Assembly: GCA_902622245.1 (NCBI GenBank)
Contig: CACNPC010000002.1
Coordinates: 1 to 64,000 of the forward strand
Direction of reading: 5' to 3'
DNA from: an uncultured Pelagibacteraceae bacterium
Lineage (GTDB): Bacteria; Pseudomonadota; Alphaproteobacteria; Pelagibacterales; Pelagibacteraceae
DNA: 64,000 bases
The notes under the pieces are model-generated. The model did no database searches and had not been told where the DNA came from. It was given only the letters and a program-made list of their open reading frames with translations. This document shows, piece by piece, positions 44,271 to 53,803 of the stretch. Each line of letters starts with the position of its first letter. The first letter of the stretch is position 1. The position numbers and the translations under genes were made by a program.

Positions 44271-45210
44271 AAACTACTTTAAAATTTTAAGAGCTGGTAT
44301 CAACACCACATATCAAGACTTAGGAAGAAATAATTTATACCATATTGGTATTCCTTTTAGTGGAGCGATGGATAAAAGAAATTTTCAATTGTTAAACTCA
44401 CTTCTACAAAATGATTACAATTCACCTGTAATAGAATTTGCTTATCAAGGCCCGCATTTGAAGTATTTTGGAAAAGATATTTTTTTTTGTATTTCTGGAA
44501 ATGTATCATTTAAAATTATAACAAAAGAGGGTGTTATTGATGGTAATTCCTACCAATGTTATTTGTTAAAAAATGGTGATGAAGTCGATATTCATTCAAC
44601 CAACAAGTCTGTTTATGGATATTTTTCGATTAATGGAACTTTTGGTGTTGATTATTATTGGGGAAGCTGTTCAATAAATACCCAAGCTCAAATTGGACCA
44701 AATAACGGGAATAAATTTTCTAAAGATTTAGAAATTGAAATAATTGATATTAATAATTCTTTTAACAAAAGAAAACTTGATTACTTAGGTAGCACTATTG
44801 AAAATATAAGGGTCATTAAAGGCACAAACTATGATTATTTTTCTGAGTCTTCACAAAATAAATTCTTTAAAGAAAGTTTTAAAATTACAAAACTTTCAGA
44901 CAGGATGGGAATGAGATTAGAAGGTCCAAAAATTGAAAATATCGTTGATCCTAATATAAAATCTGAAGGTTTGGTAAAAGGTGTAATTCAAATAACATCT
45001 GCTGGAGATCCAATAATTATGTTATCAGATCATGGGACTATTGGTGGATATCCGAAGATTGCAACCGTCATATCTGCTGACTATGATCGACTGGTACAAT
45101 TAACACCAGGATCTAATATTAAATTTAAAGATGTAAGTTTAGAGGATGCTGAAACATTATATAAACTCTATCAGATGGAGACTAATAATATTATTTCTCA
45201 AATTAAATGA
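44254..45210 (+). CDS. pxpC: 5-oxoprolinase subunit C (KipA family)
   Basis: The 318-residue product has the KipA/allophanate-hydrolase subunit 2 pattern. It runs LRAGINTTYQDLGRNNLYHI, GIPFSGAMDKRNFQLLNSLL, then KITKLSDRMGMRLEGPKI near residue 215, EGLVKGVIQITSAGDPIIML and DHGTIGGYPKIATVISADYD. This subunit partners PxpB in binding and hydrolysing 5-oxoproline. It overlaps pxpB by 17 bases and the DMT permease gene by four, forming a compact pxpB-pxpC-permease transcript. Confidence 0.94.
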   Translation: MKSKDRNYFKILRAGINTTYQDLGRNNLYHIGIPFSGAMDKRNFQLLNSLLQNDYNSPVIEFAYQGPHLKYFGKDIFFCISGNVSFKIITKEGVIDGNSYQCYLLKNGDEVDIHSTNKSVYGYFSINGTFGVDYYWGSCSINTQAQIGPNNGNKFSKDLEIEIIDINNSFNKRKLDYLGSTIENIRVIKGTNYDYFSESSQNKFFKESFKITKLSDRMGMRLEGPKIENIVDPNIKSEGLVKGVIQITSAGDPIIMLSDHGTIGGYPKIATVISADYDRLVQLTPGSNIKFKDVSLEDAETLYKLYQMETNNIISQIK

Positions 45211-46079
45211 ATTTAATTACAAAATTACCAGGACCGCTTTTGATTTTTTTTGGTGCTTTCAGTTTAAGTTTTGGAGGTTTGATAGTCAAATCTTTCGAAG
45301 GTTCCACTCTATGGCAGATACTATTTTGGAGATCAGTTTTTTTTATAATTGTAGTTCTGATCTTTCTAATTATTAGTTATAAGCAAAATTTTATTTCGGC
45401 ATTTTATAAATCTGGAATCCCTGGTCTTATTGGAGGTATTATACTTGCCTGTGGCTTTAGTGGTTATGTTTTTGCGATGTATAATACTACTGTAGCAAAT
45501 ACTAATTTTATAATTCAAACCCAAACATTATTTTTAGCAATCTTTGGATATATATTTTTAAAAGAAAAAATAAACTTAATAACATTAACTTCTATAGCTT
45601 TAGCAATTTCAGGAATAATTTTGATGGTTGGAAGCTCATTAACAATTGGACAAATGAGTGGAAATATTGCTGCTTTTATTATGCCAATATCATTCGCAAC
45701 ATTAATTTTAATAGTTAGAAAATTTCCAAGTGTAGATATGGTTCCATTACAATTTATTGCAGGTGTTATTGCTTTGATCATTGGATATTATATGTCTAAA
45801 ACGATCTTTATATCTTTAAATGACATTTTTTTGGGATTTTTAGCTGGTTTTTTCCAACTTGGTTTTGGTTTTATTTTTATTACAATCGGTGCAAGATCTA
45901 CACCTTCAGCCTTAGTTGGAATAATAATGTTATCAGAGGCAGTTTTAGGACCTTTTTGGGCCTGGATGTTTATAAATGAAAATCCTCCAACCAGCGTTTT
46001 AATTGGTGGTTTAATAGTGATATTTGCAGTTTTAATACAATTTCTTTCACTTATGAAAAAAAAAAGTGCAACAAATTAG
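45207..46079 (+). CDS. EamA/DMT-family transporter
   Basis: This 290-residue protein with ten hydrophobic helices forms two EamA repeats. The first contains FSLSFGGLIVKSFEGSTLWQ and FLKEKINLITLTSIALAISG near residue 120; the second contains LVGIIMLSEAVLGPFWAWMF followed by INENPPTSVLIGG near residue 245. DMT permeases move amino acids, nucleosides or other metabolites. The four-base overlap with pxpC suggests an amino-acid-related or oxoproline-related substrate, but direction and ligand cannot be read. A similar protein is encoded at 60.8 kb. The gcv riboswitch begins about 40 bases after the stop. Confidence 0.88.
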   Translation: MNLITKLPGPLLIFFGAFSLSFGGLIVKSFEGSTLWQILFWRSVFFIIVVLIFLIISYKQNFISAFYKSGIPGLIGGIILACGFSGYVFAMYNTTVANTNFIIQTQTLFLAIFGYIFLKEKINLITLTSIALAISGIILMVGSSLTIGQMSGNIAAFIMPISFATLILIVRKFPSVDMVPLQFIAGVIALIIGYYMSKTIFISLNDIFLGFLAGFFQLGFGFIFITIGARSTPSALVGIIMLSEAVLGPFWAWMFINENPPTSVLIGGLIVIFAVLIQFLSLMKKKSATN

Positions 46080-46117
46080 AGCTATAAATTTATATTAGTT
46101 ATGTTATAAGAATTTAT

Positions 46118-46269
46118 ACGGGAGAGACTACTTTTGTAGCGCCGAAGGAGCAACCACCCCGGAAACTCTCAGGCAAATGGACCGTACATATTAACTCTGG
46201 AAAGAGAATTATTCTCGCCGAAGGAGCAAATCTCTCAGGCAAAAAGACAGAGGGGGCATAAAGAGTTAA
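46118..46269 (+). ncRNA. Tandem glycine riboswitch controlling gcvTHP
   Basis: Two consecutive aptamers are visible. Aptamer 1 (about 46118-46186) has CGGGAGAGACTA, GCCGAAGGAGCAA and GGAAACTCTCAGGCAAATGG. Aptamer 2 (about 46191-46269) has GGAAAGAGAATT, GCCGAAGGAGCAA and ATCTCTCAGGCAAAAAGACA. The outer arms of aptamer 2, TTAACTCT at 46191-46198 and AGAGTTAA at 46262-46269, are exactly complementary and end one base before the gcvT ATG at 46271. Glycine riboswitches turn on the glycine cleavage system when glycine is abundant. No T-run terminator lies between aptamer 2 and the ATG, so control is probably at translation initiation. Confidence 0.95.
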
Positions 46270-46270
46270 T

Positions 46271-47377
46271 ATGAGTATAAAAAAAACATCGTTAAATAAT
46301 CTCCACATTAAGTATGGCGCAAAGCTTGTAGAATTTGCTGGATATCAAATGCCCATCCAATATAAAGATGGAATTATACAAGAGCATAAATACACACGTT
46401 CACACTCTGGTATTTTTGATGTTTCTCATATGGGTCAATTATTTATATCGGGTGGTGATGATCTTACAAATGATCTTGAGAAGATTTTTCCTGCAGATTT
46501 GAAAAAATTGAAAACTAATCAAAGTAAATATTCATTTTTAATGAATAACAAAGGAGGAATTCAGGACGATCTGATAATTACCAAAACATCTGATGGATTT
46601 TTAATTATCTTGAATGCTGCATGTAAGTATAATGATTATGAAGTAATAAAATCTAAACTTAATAATCAATATAAATTAAATCTTGACGAGTCATTGTCAT
46701 TAATTGCATTACAGGGCCCCGAAGCAAAAAATGTTTTAAATAAAGTTATACCTGGTTGTGACAGTCTAAAATTTATGAACGGAAACAACTATGTCTATAA
46801 AAATGAAAAAGTATACATAACTAGATCAGGATATACTGGTGAGGATGGATTTGAAATTTCTATAAAACATAGTGATGTTGAAACTTTTGTAGAAAGTTTG
46901 ATAGAAAATGGATCTAAATTGATTGGTTTAGGAGCAAGAGATACATTAAGAATGGAAGCTGGACTCTGCTTGTATGGAAATGATTTAGACAACGATACAA
47001 GTCCTATCGAAGCTAATCTAAAATGGGCAATACCTAAGAGCAGAATTGAGACTGAATTTGTTGGATCAGAAGTTTTAAAAAACCAATTTCAAAGCGGAGT
47101 AAAAAAATTGAGAGTTGGCATAAAACCAGACAGCAAAGTAATTGCTAGAGGAAATACCAAAATTTACAATGATAAAAATCAAGAAATTGGGAAAGTAACA
47201 AGTGGCACATTTGGACCAAGCGTTGAACATCCAATAGCAATGGGATATGTCGATAATAGTTATTCAACTGTAAATACAAAAATATTTCTTGAAGTTAGAG
47301 GAAAAAAAATTCCTGCAAATATTTGTAACTTACCATTTTATAAAAAAAATTACGTAAAAGGGGAAATTAATGTCTGA
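46271..47377 (+). CDS. gcvT: Aminomethyltransferase, glycine cleavage T protein
   Basis: GcvT releases ammonia from the aminomethyl group on lipoyl-GcvH and passes the one-carbon unit to tetrahydrofolate. The product has [20 protein letters not shown] near residue 22, [15 protein letters not shown] near 47, [15 protein letters not shown] near 182 and [20 protein letters not shown] near 220, with the catalytic Asp in the last motif. The 368-residue length is normal. It begins directly after the glycine riboswitch and overlaps gcvH by eight bases, so the whole gcvTHP operon is under glycine control. Confidence 0.98.
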   Translation: MSIKKTSLNNLHIKYGAKLVEFAGYQMPIQYKDGIIQEHKYTRSHSGIFDVSHMGQLFISGGDDLTNDLEKIFPADLKKLKTNQSKYSFLMNNKGGIQDDLIITKTSDGFLIILNAACKYNDYEVIKSKLNNQYKLNLDESLSLIALQGPEAKNVLNKVIPGCDSLKFMNGNNYVYKNEKVYITRSGYTGEDGFEISIKHSDVETFVESLIENGSKLIGLGARDTLRMEAGLCLYGNDLDNDTSPIEANLKWAIPKSRIETEFVGSEVLKNQFQSGVKKLRVGIKPDSKVIARGNTKIYNDKNQEIGKVTSGTFGPSVEHPIAMGYVDNSYSTVNTKIFLEVRGKKIPANICNLPFYKKNYVKGEINV

Positions 47378-47750
47378 AGTTAAATATTCAAAAGAACATG
47401 AGTGGATTAAACTAGATGGAGAAGAAGCTACAATCGGAATAACAAAGCATGCAACAGAAATGCTTGGGGATATAGTATTTGCTGAACTACCAGAGAAAGG
47501 TTCTAATGTTGATAAAGATGGAACTGCTGGAGTGGTTGAGTCAACGAAAGCTGCTAGCGATGTTTACACTCCTGTTAGTGGAGAAGTTATAGATACAAAT
47601 CAAATGATAGTTGATGATCCATCAAAAATAAATGAAGACCCAGAGGAGTCTGCATGGTTTTTTAAACTTAAAATAAAAGACAAATCTGAAATGGATAGTC
47701 TTATGAGTAAAGAAGAATATGAAAAATTTGCAAAGGAGACGTCAGCATAA
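47370..47750 (+). CDS. gcvH: Glycine cleavage system H protein
   Basis: GcvH carries the aminomethyl intermediate on a lipoyl group and shuttles between P, T and L proteins. The 126-residue product has the lipoylation lysine in [20 protein letters not shown], about residue 61, in the family-typical hairpin. [19 protein letters not shown] opens the protein. A ribosome site (AAGGGGA) lies inside the end of gcvT. The stop overlaps the gcvP ATG by one base. The L protein (dihydrolipoamide dehydrogenase) is not in this window and is normally shared with other complexes. Confidence 0.98.
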   Translation: MSEVKYSKEHEWIKLDGEEATIGITKHATEMLGDIVFAELPEKGSNVDKDGTAGVVESTKAASDVYTPVSGEVIDTNQMIVDDPSKINEDPEESAWFFKLKIKDKSEMDSLMSKEEYEKFAKETSA

Positions 47751-50620
47751 TGTTACCAAATTCAGAGAAAGATTTTATAAAAAGACACATTGGACCTTCT
47801 AAGGAAGACCAATCAAAAATGTTAAAAAAATTAAATTATCAATCAATAGATGATTTAATGAATAACACTGTTCCAGAAAAAATAATGTTTAAAGGTGAGC
47901 TTAATATCGGAGAGTCTAATTCAGAATATGAGGCGTTAAGAAAATTAAGAGCAATTTCAAAAAAAAATCATGTTTACTCAAATTTTATTGGAATGGGTTA
48001 TTATGGAACTTATACGCCATATGTAATTTTAAGAAATATTTTAGAAAATCCAGGTTGGTATACATCATATACACCTTATCAGCCTGAAGTAGCTCAAGGA
48101 AGACTTGAGATGTTGCTAAACTTTCAACAAATGATTGTTGATTTTACTGGAATGGATATCGCTAATGCTTCTTTATTAGATGAAGGTACAGCAGCAGCAG
48201 AAGCCATGGGTCTTAGTCATAGATTAAATAAAAAAGATAGTAATTTAGTTTTTGTATCTGAGGATTGCCATCCTCAAACAATAAATGTAATTCAAACTAG
48301 AGCTGAACCAATGGGTTTAAAAGTTTTAGTTGGAAAAGAAGACGAAGTTTTAGACCAATTAAAAGAAGATCTAGTTTGTGGAATTTTACAATATCCTGGA
48401 ACTTTAGGAGATATTAAAGACCCAAGTGAAGCAATTAGCAAAATTCACAAAAAAAACGGTAAGGCTGTATTAGCTTGTGATTTATTAGCTTTAGCAAAAT
48501 TAAAAACACCAAGAGAACTTGGTGCTGATATAGCAGTAGGAAGCTCTCAGCGATTTGGAATACCGATGGGGTATGGAGGTCCACATGCAGCATTTTTTGC
48601 AACTAAAGACGAGTATAAGAGATCGATGCCTGGTAGAATTGTAGGTGTGTCAGTTGATAGACATGGTAACAAGGCATACAGATTATCTTTACAAACTAGA
48701 GAGCAACACATTAGAAGAGATAAGGCGACAAGCAATATTTGTACTGCACAAGCTTTATTAGCAATTGTTTCAGCAGCATATGCTATTTATCATGGTCCAG
48801 ATGGAATTAAAAATATTTCTGAAAGAGTTTCTCAATTAGCAAAAAGTTTTGCTGATAAAATAAAACAGTCAGGTTATGAAATTTATTCTGATTATTTTTT
48901 TGATACTGTTACAATTATTACCAAAGAAAAGACTGATCAAATTTATAAAAATGCTCTAAATCAGAAAGTTAATATACGAAAAGTAAATTCTGAAATGCTT
49001 GCTGTCTCTTTTGATGAAAGAAAAAACGTTTATAGAGTAAATCAATTATTAAAAATTTTTAATGCTGCAGAATCAATAAAAAAAGAGGATCCTTCAGTTA
49101 AATTACCCAATTTACCAAAAAATTTATTAAGAACTTCAAAATATTTAGAGCATCCAATTTTTAACTTATATCATTCAGAAACTGAAATGCTTAGATATCT
49201 TAAAAAGCTAGAGGATAAGGATATAGCGTTGAATAGAACTATGATAGCACTTGGTTCGTGCACAATGAAGTTAAATGCTGCTGCTGAAATGATCCCGATT
49301 TCTTGGAAAGAATTTGCAGAACCTCATCCTTTTGTTCCAGTTGAACAAATGGAAGGTTTTAGAGATTTGTTTACTGATTTAAAAAATTGGTTGAGATCTA
49401 TAACAGGTTTTTCCGGTGTTTCTCTACAACCTAATGCAGGCGCCCAAGGAGAATATGCAGGTCTAATGGTTATAAGAAAGTACCACTTAGATAGAGATGA
49501 TGCTCATCGTAATATATGTTTAATCCCAAGTTCAGCACATGGTACAAATCCAGCAAGCGCACAAATGGTTGGAATGAAAGTCGTTGTTGTTAATTGTGAT
49601 AAAGAGGGAAATGTAGATTTCGATGATTTAAAGAAAAAAGTAGAGCAACATTCAGAAAATCTTGCAGCTTTAATGGTAACTTACCCATCTACCCATGGAG
49701 TATTTGAGGAAAAAATAACTGATATTTGTGAGTTAGTTCATAAACATGGTGGACAGGTCTATATGGATGGAGCAAATTTAAATGCCCTTGTTGGAGTTGC
49801 AAAGCCTGGAAATTTTGGTCCAGATGTTTGTCATATTAATCTGCATAAAACATTTTGTATTCCACACGGTGGCGGTGGACCTGGAATGGGACCTATAGCT
49901 TGTAAAAAACATTTACAAGTTTATCTGCCTAATCATCCAGTAATAAAAGATTGCGGACCAACAAGTGGAATTGGAGCAGTATCAGCAGCTCCTTGGGGTA
50001 GTTCAAGTATTCTATCAATCTCTTGGATGTATATTAAAATGATGGGATCAGAAGGATTAAAGCTTGCTACTCAAGTTGCAATTTTAAACGCAAATTATAT
50101 TGCTCATAGACTTAAAGATCACTTTCCTATTTTGTACAAAGGTGCAAATGGCAATGTTGCACACGAGTGCATAATTGATATTAGAAATATTAAATCTGAA
50201 ACAGGGGTAACTGAAGAAGATATTGCAAAAAGAATGATAGATTTTGGATTTCACGCACCAACTATGTCATGGCCTGTAGCTGGCACTATGATGATAGAGC
50301 CAACTGAAAGCGAAGGTTTATCAGAAATAGACAGATTTTGTGACACTTTAATTAAGATTAAACAAGAAATTGAAAAAATTAAATCAGGTGAATTTGATAA
50401 AATTGATAATCCAATTAAAAACGCTCCTCACACTGATACTGAATTATCATCAGATGTATGGGAACATAAATATTCAAGACAAGAAGCAGCATATCCTGCA
50501 AGTTTTTTAAAACAAAACAAATTTTGGCCTCCAGTTGCTCGGGTAGACAATGTTTATGGAGATAAAAATATATTCTGCACATGTCCAAGTATGGATGAAT
50601 TTAAAGAAGACGCAGCATAG
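47750..50620 (+). CDS. gcvP: Glycine dehydrogenase (decarboxylating), P protein
   Basis: GcvP is the PLP enzyme that decarboxylates glycine and transfers the remaining aminomethyl to GcvH. The 956-residue single chain joins the two homologous halves (the two-subunit form would be split). The PLP lysine is in HINLHKTFCIPHGGGGPGMG near residue 700. Other markers are FIGMGYYGTYTPYVILRNIL near 92 and YQPEVAQGRLEMLLNFQQ near 118. Together with GcvT and GcvH it yields methylene-tetrahydrofolate, CO2, ammonia and NADH. It is the last gene of the riboswitch-controlled operon. Confidence 0.99.
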   Translation: MLPNSEKDFIKRHIGPSKEDQSKMLKKLNYQSIDDLMNNTVPEKIMFKGELNIGESNSEYEALRKLRAISKKNHVYSNFIGMGYYGTYTPYVILRNILENPGWYTSYTPYQPEVAQGRLEMLLNFQQMIVDFTGMDIANASLLDEGTAAAEAMGLSHRLNKKDSNLVFVSEDCHPQTINVIQTRAEPMGLKVLVGKEDEVLDQLKEDLVCGILQYPGTLGDIKDPSEAISKIHKKNGKAVLACDLLALAKLKTPRELGADIAVGSSQRFGIPMGYGGPHAAFFATKDEYKRSMPGRIVGVSVDRHGNKAYRLSLQTREQHIRRDKATSNICTAQALLAIVSAAYAIYHGPDGIKNISERVSQLAKSFADKIKQSGYEIYSDYFFDTVTIITKEKTDQIYKNALNQKVNIRKVNSEMLAVSFDERKNVYRVNQLLKIFNAAESIKKEDPSVKLPNLPKNLLRTSKYLEHPIFNLYHSETEMLRYLKKLEDKDIALNRTMIALGSCTMKLNAAAEMIPISWKEFAEPHPFVPVEQMEGFRDLFTDLKNWLRSITGFSGVSLQPNAGAQGEYAGLMVIRKYHLDRDDAHRNICLIPSSAHGTNPASAQMVGMKVVVVNCDKEGNVDFDDLKKKVEQHSENLAALMVTYPSTHGVFEEKITDICELVHKHGGQVYMDGANLNALVGVAKPGNFGPDVCHINLHKTFCIPHGGGGPGMGPIACKKHLQVYLPNHPVIKDCGPTSGIGAVSAAPWGSSSILSISWMYIKMMGSEGLKLATQVAILNANYIAHRLKDHFPILYKGANGNVAHECIIDIRNIKSETGVTEEDIAKRMIDFGFHAPTMSWPVAGTMMIEPTESEGLSEIDRFCDTLIKIKQEIEKIKSGEFDKIDNPIKNAPHTDTELSSDVWEHKYSRQEAAYPASFLKQNKFWPPVARVDNVYGDKNIFCTCPSMDEFKEDAA

Positions 50621-50625
50621 CCTTA

Positions 50626-51864
50626 ATGCGAATTGCAGTAATCGGATCAGGAATCTCTGGTTTATCAGCAGCACAAAAGCTTTCCAAAAAACATCATGTT
50701 GATTTATTCGAAAGCGAAGATCATTTTGGTGGTCATTCATATACTTTAGATACTTTAATTAATGGAAAAAAAGTTCCTGTAGATATTGGCTTTATTGTTT
50801 TTAATCATGAAACTTATCCAAATCTCATAAATTTTTTTAACGAATTAAAAATTGAAATTGAAAAAAGCGATATGTCATTTTCTGTTTCTGTAAAAGATAC
50901 AAATTATGAATATTGTGGTAGAGGTTTAAACGGAATTTTTGCAAATAAAGCTAATCTTTTTAATTTAAAATTTTTAAAAATGTTTTTTGATATTATAAAT
51001 TTCTACAAAAAGTGTGATCAAATTAAAAGTTTAAATGAAGAGATTACTCTTGGTGAATTTCTTGAAAAAAATAAATGGTCAAAAAATTTTATTAATTTTC
51101 ATCTAATCCCAATGGTTTCTGCTATCTGGTCTATGCCCCCAGTAGAAGCAAATCAAATGCCAATTAAATTTTTTTTAAAATTTTTTCAAAATCATGGACT
51201 TTTTAAATTAAAAAATAGACCACAATGGTACACAGTCACCAACAGAAGTAGAACTTATGTAGAGAAAGTATTAACTCAAATAAGTGGAGAATATTTTAAA
51301 AATTATAAGATTAGTTCGATAAAAAGAAATAAAATTGGTGTTCAAATATATTACGGTGCTAGTAACGAATTTTTTGACTATGATAAAGTTGTCATCGCTA
51401 CTCATGCAGATGATGCATTGAAAATTTTGAGTGAGCCGACTGAGGATGAAAAAAAAATACTTTCAAATTTTAAATATAAATCCAATCTAGCAGTAATACA
51501 TACTGACGATGTATGTATGCCAAACAATAAAAAAGTTTGGTCTTCATGGAATTCCTCAGTTGATAAATCAGATATTAGTAAGACATCATTAACTTATTGG
51601 TTGAACTTATTACAAAATCTGAAGACAGAAAAAAATATTTTCTTAACCTTAAATCCTTTTTTTGAAATAGATCAAAAAAAAATCCTACAAAAAGTTACTT
51701 TTACCCACCCTTATTTTGATCAAGATGCTTTGAATAATCAAAAATTATTAAAAGAAATACAAAATAAAAGAAATGTATTGTTTTGTGGAAGTTATTTTGG
51801 TTACGGTTTTCATGAAGATGGAATAAAATCATCCATTAATATGATTGAAAACCTAAATGATTAA
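50626..51864 (+). CDS. FAD-dependent amine-oxidase-like protein of a Cfa-type lipid operon
   Basis: The 412-residue flavoprotein begins with the dinucleotide-binding motif IAVIGSGISGLSAAQKLSKK and a second FAD segment HVDLFESEDHFGGHSYTLDT. FIVFNHETYPNLINFFNELK lies near residue 57, and the C-terminal CGSYFGYGFHEDGIKSSINM closes the FAD site. These proteins regularly precede DUF1365 and cyclopropane-fatty-acid synthase genes, as here. In Rhodobacter a related flavoprotein (UfaD) desaturates a phospholipid acyl chain before methylation, on the route to furan fatty acids. That role here is inference from context. The 3' end overlaps the next gene by eight bases. Confidence 0.85.
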   Translation: MRIAVIGSGISGLSAAQKLSKKHHVDLFESEDHFGGHSYTLDTLINGKKVPVDIGFIVFNHETYPNLINFFNELKIEIEKSDMSFSVSVKDTNYEYCGRGLNGIFANKANLFNLKFLKMFFDIINFYKKCDQIKSLNEEITLGEFLEKNKWSKNFINFHLIPMVSAIWSMPPVEANQMPIKFFLKFFQNHGLFKLKNRPQWYTVTNRSRTYVEKVLTQISGEYFKNYKISSIKRNKIGVQIYYGASNEFFDYDKVVIATHADDALKILSEPTEDEKKILSNFKYKSNLAVIHTDDVCMPNNKKVWSSWNSSVDKSDISKTSLTYWLNLLQNLKTEKNIFLTLNPFFEIDQKKILQKVTFTHPYFDQDALNNQKLLKEIQNKRNVLFCGSYFGYGFHEDGIKSSINMIENLND

Positions 51865-52624
51865 AAATTCCAATATTTACGAAGGTAAAGTAATTCATAA
51901 AAGATTTAAGCCAAAATATCACTTTTTTAAATACAACGTTTTCTCACTCTTTTTAGATCTTGATGAAATTAATTTGATACAAAAAAAAATTAAAATTTTT
52001 TCTAACAATAGTTTTAATATTTTAAGTTTTTATGACAAAGATCACGGACCTAGAGATGGTAGTGATTTAAAAGCCTGGGTAATAGAAAATTTAAAATCAA
52101 ACAACATTCAATTTGAAAACATAAAGGTAAAATTGCTTTGTTATCCTAGAATATTTGGTTACGTATTTAATCCATTAAGTATTTTTTTCGTTTATGATAA
52201 TCATTCAAAAATTATAGCTATATTGTATGAAGTTAAAAATACATTTGGCGAGCAACATACTTATATATTTAAAGTCAACGACGAAAAAATAATTACAAAT
52301 AGCTGTGAGAAGAAGTTTTTCGTTTCACCATTTATCGAAATGAAAAGTAAATACAATTTTAGAATCCTCAAACCTGAAAAAATGTTATCCGTAATAATTG
52401 ATCAAAGTGATAAGGAGGGAAAATTGTTATATGCTTCACAAGATGGGGTTGCAAAAGAAATTAACAATAAAAATATGCTTATATCTTATATTTCTCACCC
52501 TTTAATGACCTTTAAAGTTATTGCCGCAATTCATTTTGAAGCATTAAAATTATGGTTAAAGGGAGTTAAGTTAGTTAAAAAAAACATAAAAATAAAAAAT
52601 AATATTACGTTTGAAAAAAAATGA
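51857..52624 (+). CDS. DUF1365-family protein
   Basis: The 255-residue product matches the DUF1365 pattern: IYEGKVIHKRFKPKYHFFKY at the start, FNILSFYDKDHGPRDGSDL near residue 52, and CYPRIFGYVFNPLSIFFVYD near 93. EVKNTFGEQHTYIF follows near residue 125, and FVSPFIEMKSKYNFRI near 155. Its biochemical role is not established. It is a constant companion of the flavoprotein and Cfa-like methylase on either side, so a role in the same acyl-chain modification is likely. It overlaps both neighbours (eight and four bases), indicating tight co-expression. Confidence 0.88.
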   Translation: MIKNSNIYEGKVIHKRFKPKYHFFKYNVFSLFLDLDEINLIQKKIKIFSNNSFNILSFYDKDHGPRDGSDLKAWVIENLKSNNIQFENIKVKLLCYPRIFGYVFNPLSIFFVYDNHSKIIAILYEVKNTFGEQHTYIFKVNDEKIITNSCEKKFFVSPFIEMKSKYNFRILKPEKMLSVIIDQSDKEGKLLYASQDGVAKEINNKNMLISYISHPLMTFKVIAAIHFEALKLWLKGVKLVKKNIKIKNNITFEKK

Positions 52625-53802
52625 ATTTTAATCTTTTGTCAGATAAAATCGTATTTAATTCTCTAAAACTAATAAAGCATGGATTTCTTGAAATTCAAAA
52701 TCATGACAGCAAAATATATAAGTTTGGTAATGAGAGTGAACAATTAAGAGCAAAGATTAAAATTAACAAACCTGGTTTAACACTTCAAATAATAAAATCG
52801 GGAAGTGTAGGACTTGCAGAAGCATACATGCGAAATGAATTTGAAACAGATAATCTAACTAATCTAATAGAAATAACAGCTAAAAATATAAAAATTGTCT
52901 ATAAATTTTCAGGTATTTTTGATTTATCAATGATTAATAAATTAAAGAGTATTTTCATAAAAAATAATAAGAGTAGAAGTAAGAAAAATATTTCAAAACA
53001 TTATGATTTAGGAAATGATTTCTTTTCATTATGGTTGGATCCTTCACTTACTTATTCAAGTGCAATTTTTGAAAAACAAAAAGACGATTTATTTTCTGCT
53101 CAACTAAATAAATATAAAAAGCTTACAGAATTAATAAAGCCAAACGTAGGAAATAAAATTTTAGAAATTGGCTGTGGCTGGGGTGGCTTTGCTGAATATG
53201 TGGGTAAAAATTATGATGTAAAATTAGATTGTATAACAATTTCTAAAGAGCAATTTGAATTTTCAAAAAAAAGAATATTTGAAAATGGATTGAATGAAAA
53301 AGTGAATATATTTTTGAAAGATTATAGAGATGTAAAAGACAAATATGACTCTATCGCATCTATAGAAATGATAGAAGCGGTTGGGCAAAATTATTTAGTC
53401 AATTATTTTAAAAGTATTAAAAAAAATCTATCTGAGAATGGAAGGGCCGCGATACAAGCGATAACAATCGATGATAGTTTATTTGACAGATATAAAACCA
53501 AAGAAGACTTTATACAAAAATACATATTTCCTGGAGGTTTTTTGCCATCAAAAAGAAAATTATATGATTTATCTAGTAGCAACGGTTTAGAAATTAAAAA
53601 ATATGAGTCATATGGCTCTCACTACTCCAATACTTTAAAAATATGGAGAGATGAATTCCTAAAAAAATGGGAAGAGATTTCAAAACATGGATTTGATAAT
53701 AAATTTAAACGTATGTGGCATTTTTATTTGTCATATTGTGAAGCTGGGTTTAAATCAAAGAATATAGATTTAATTCAATTTTCCATGCAAAATAAAATTT
53801 AA
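52621..53802 (+). CDS. cfa: Cyclopropane-fatty-acyl-phospholipid synthase-like methyltransferase
   Basis: Enzymes of this family transfer a methyl or methylene from SAM to unsaturated acyl chains of membrane phospholipids. The SAM site ILEIGCGWGGFAEYVGKNYD lies near residue 180. SRSKKNISKHYDLGNDFFSL and WLDPSLTYSSAIFE are the family substrate-site regions near residue 130, and SIEMIEAVGQNYLVNYFKSI lies near 248. It could make cyclopropane acids or, if paired with the upstream flavoprotein as in furan-fatty-acid synthesis, act as a UfaM-like C-methylase; sequence alone does not decide. The 393-residue length is normal. Confidence 0.92.
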   Translation: MNFNLLSDKIVFNSLKLIKHGFLEIQNHDSKIYKFGNESEQLRAKIKINKPGLTLQIIKSGSVGLAEAYMRNEFETDNLTNLIEITAKNIKIVYKFSGIFDLSMINKLKSIFIKNNKSRSKKNISKHYDLGNDFFSLWLDPSLTYSSAIFEKQKDDLFSAQLNKYKKLTELIKPNVGNKILEIGCGWGGFAEYVGKNYDVKLDCITISKEQFEFSKKRIFENGLNEKVNIFLKDYRDVKDKYDSIASIEMIEAVGQNYLVNYFKSIKKNLSENGRAAIQAITIDDSLFDRYKTKEDFIQKYIFPGGFLPSKRKLYDLSSSNGLEIKKYESYGSHYSNTLKIWRDEFLKKWEEISKHGFDNKFKRMWHFYLSYCEAGFKSKNIDLIQFSMQNKI

Positions 53803-53803
53803 T

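Noticed and set aside
46114-46308. Minus-strand open frame of 64 codons across the gcvT leader
   Set aside because: It is the complement of the glycine riboswitch; the RNA structure explains the sequence.
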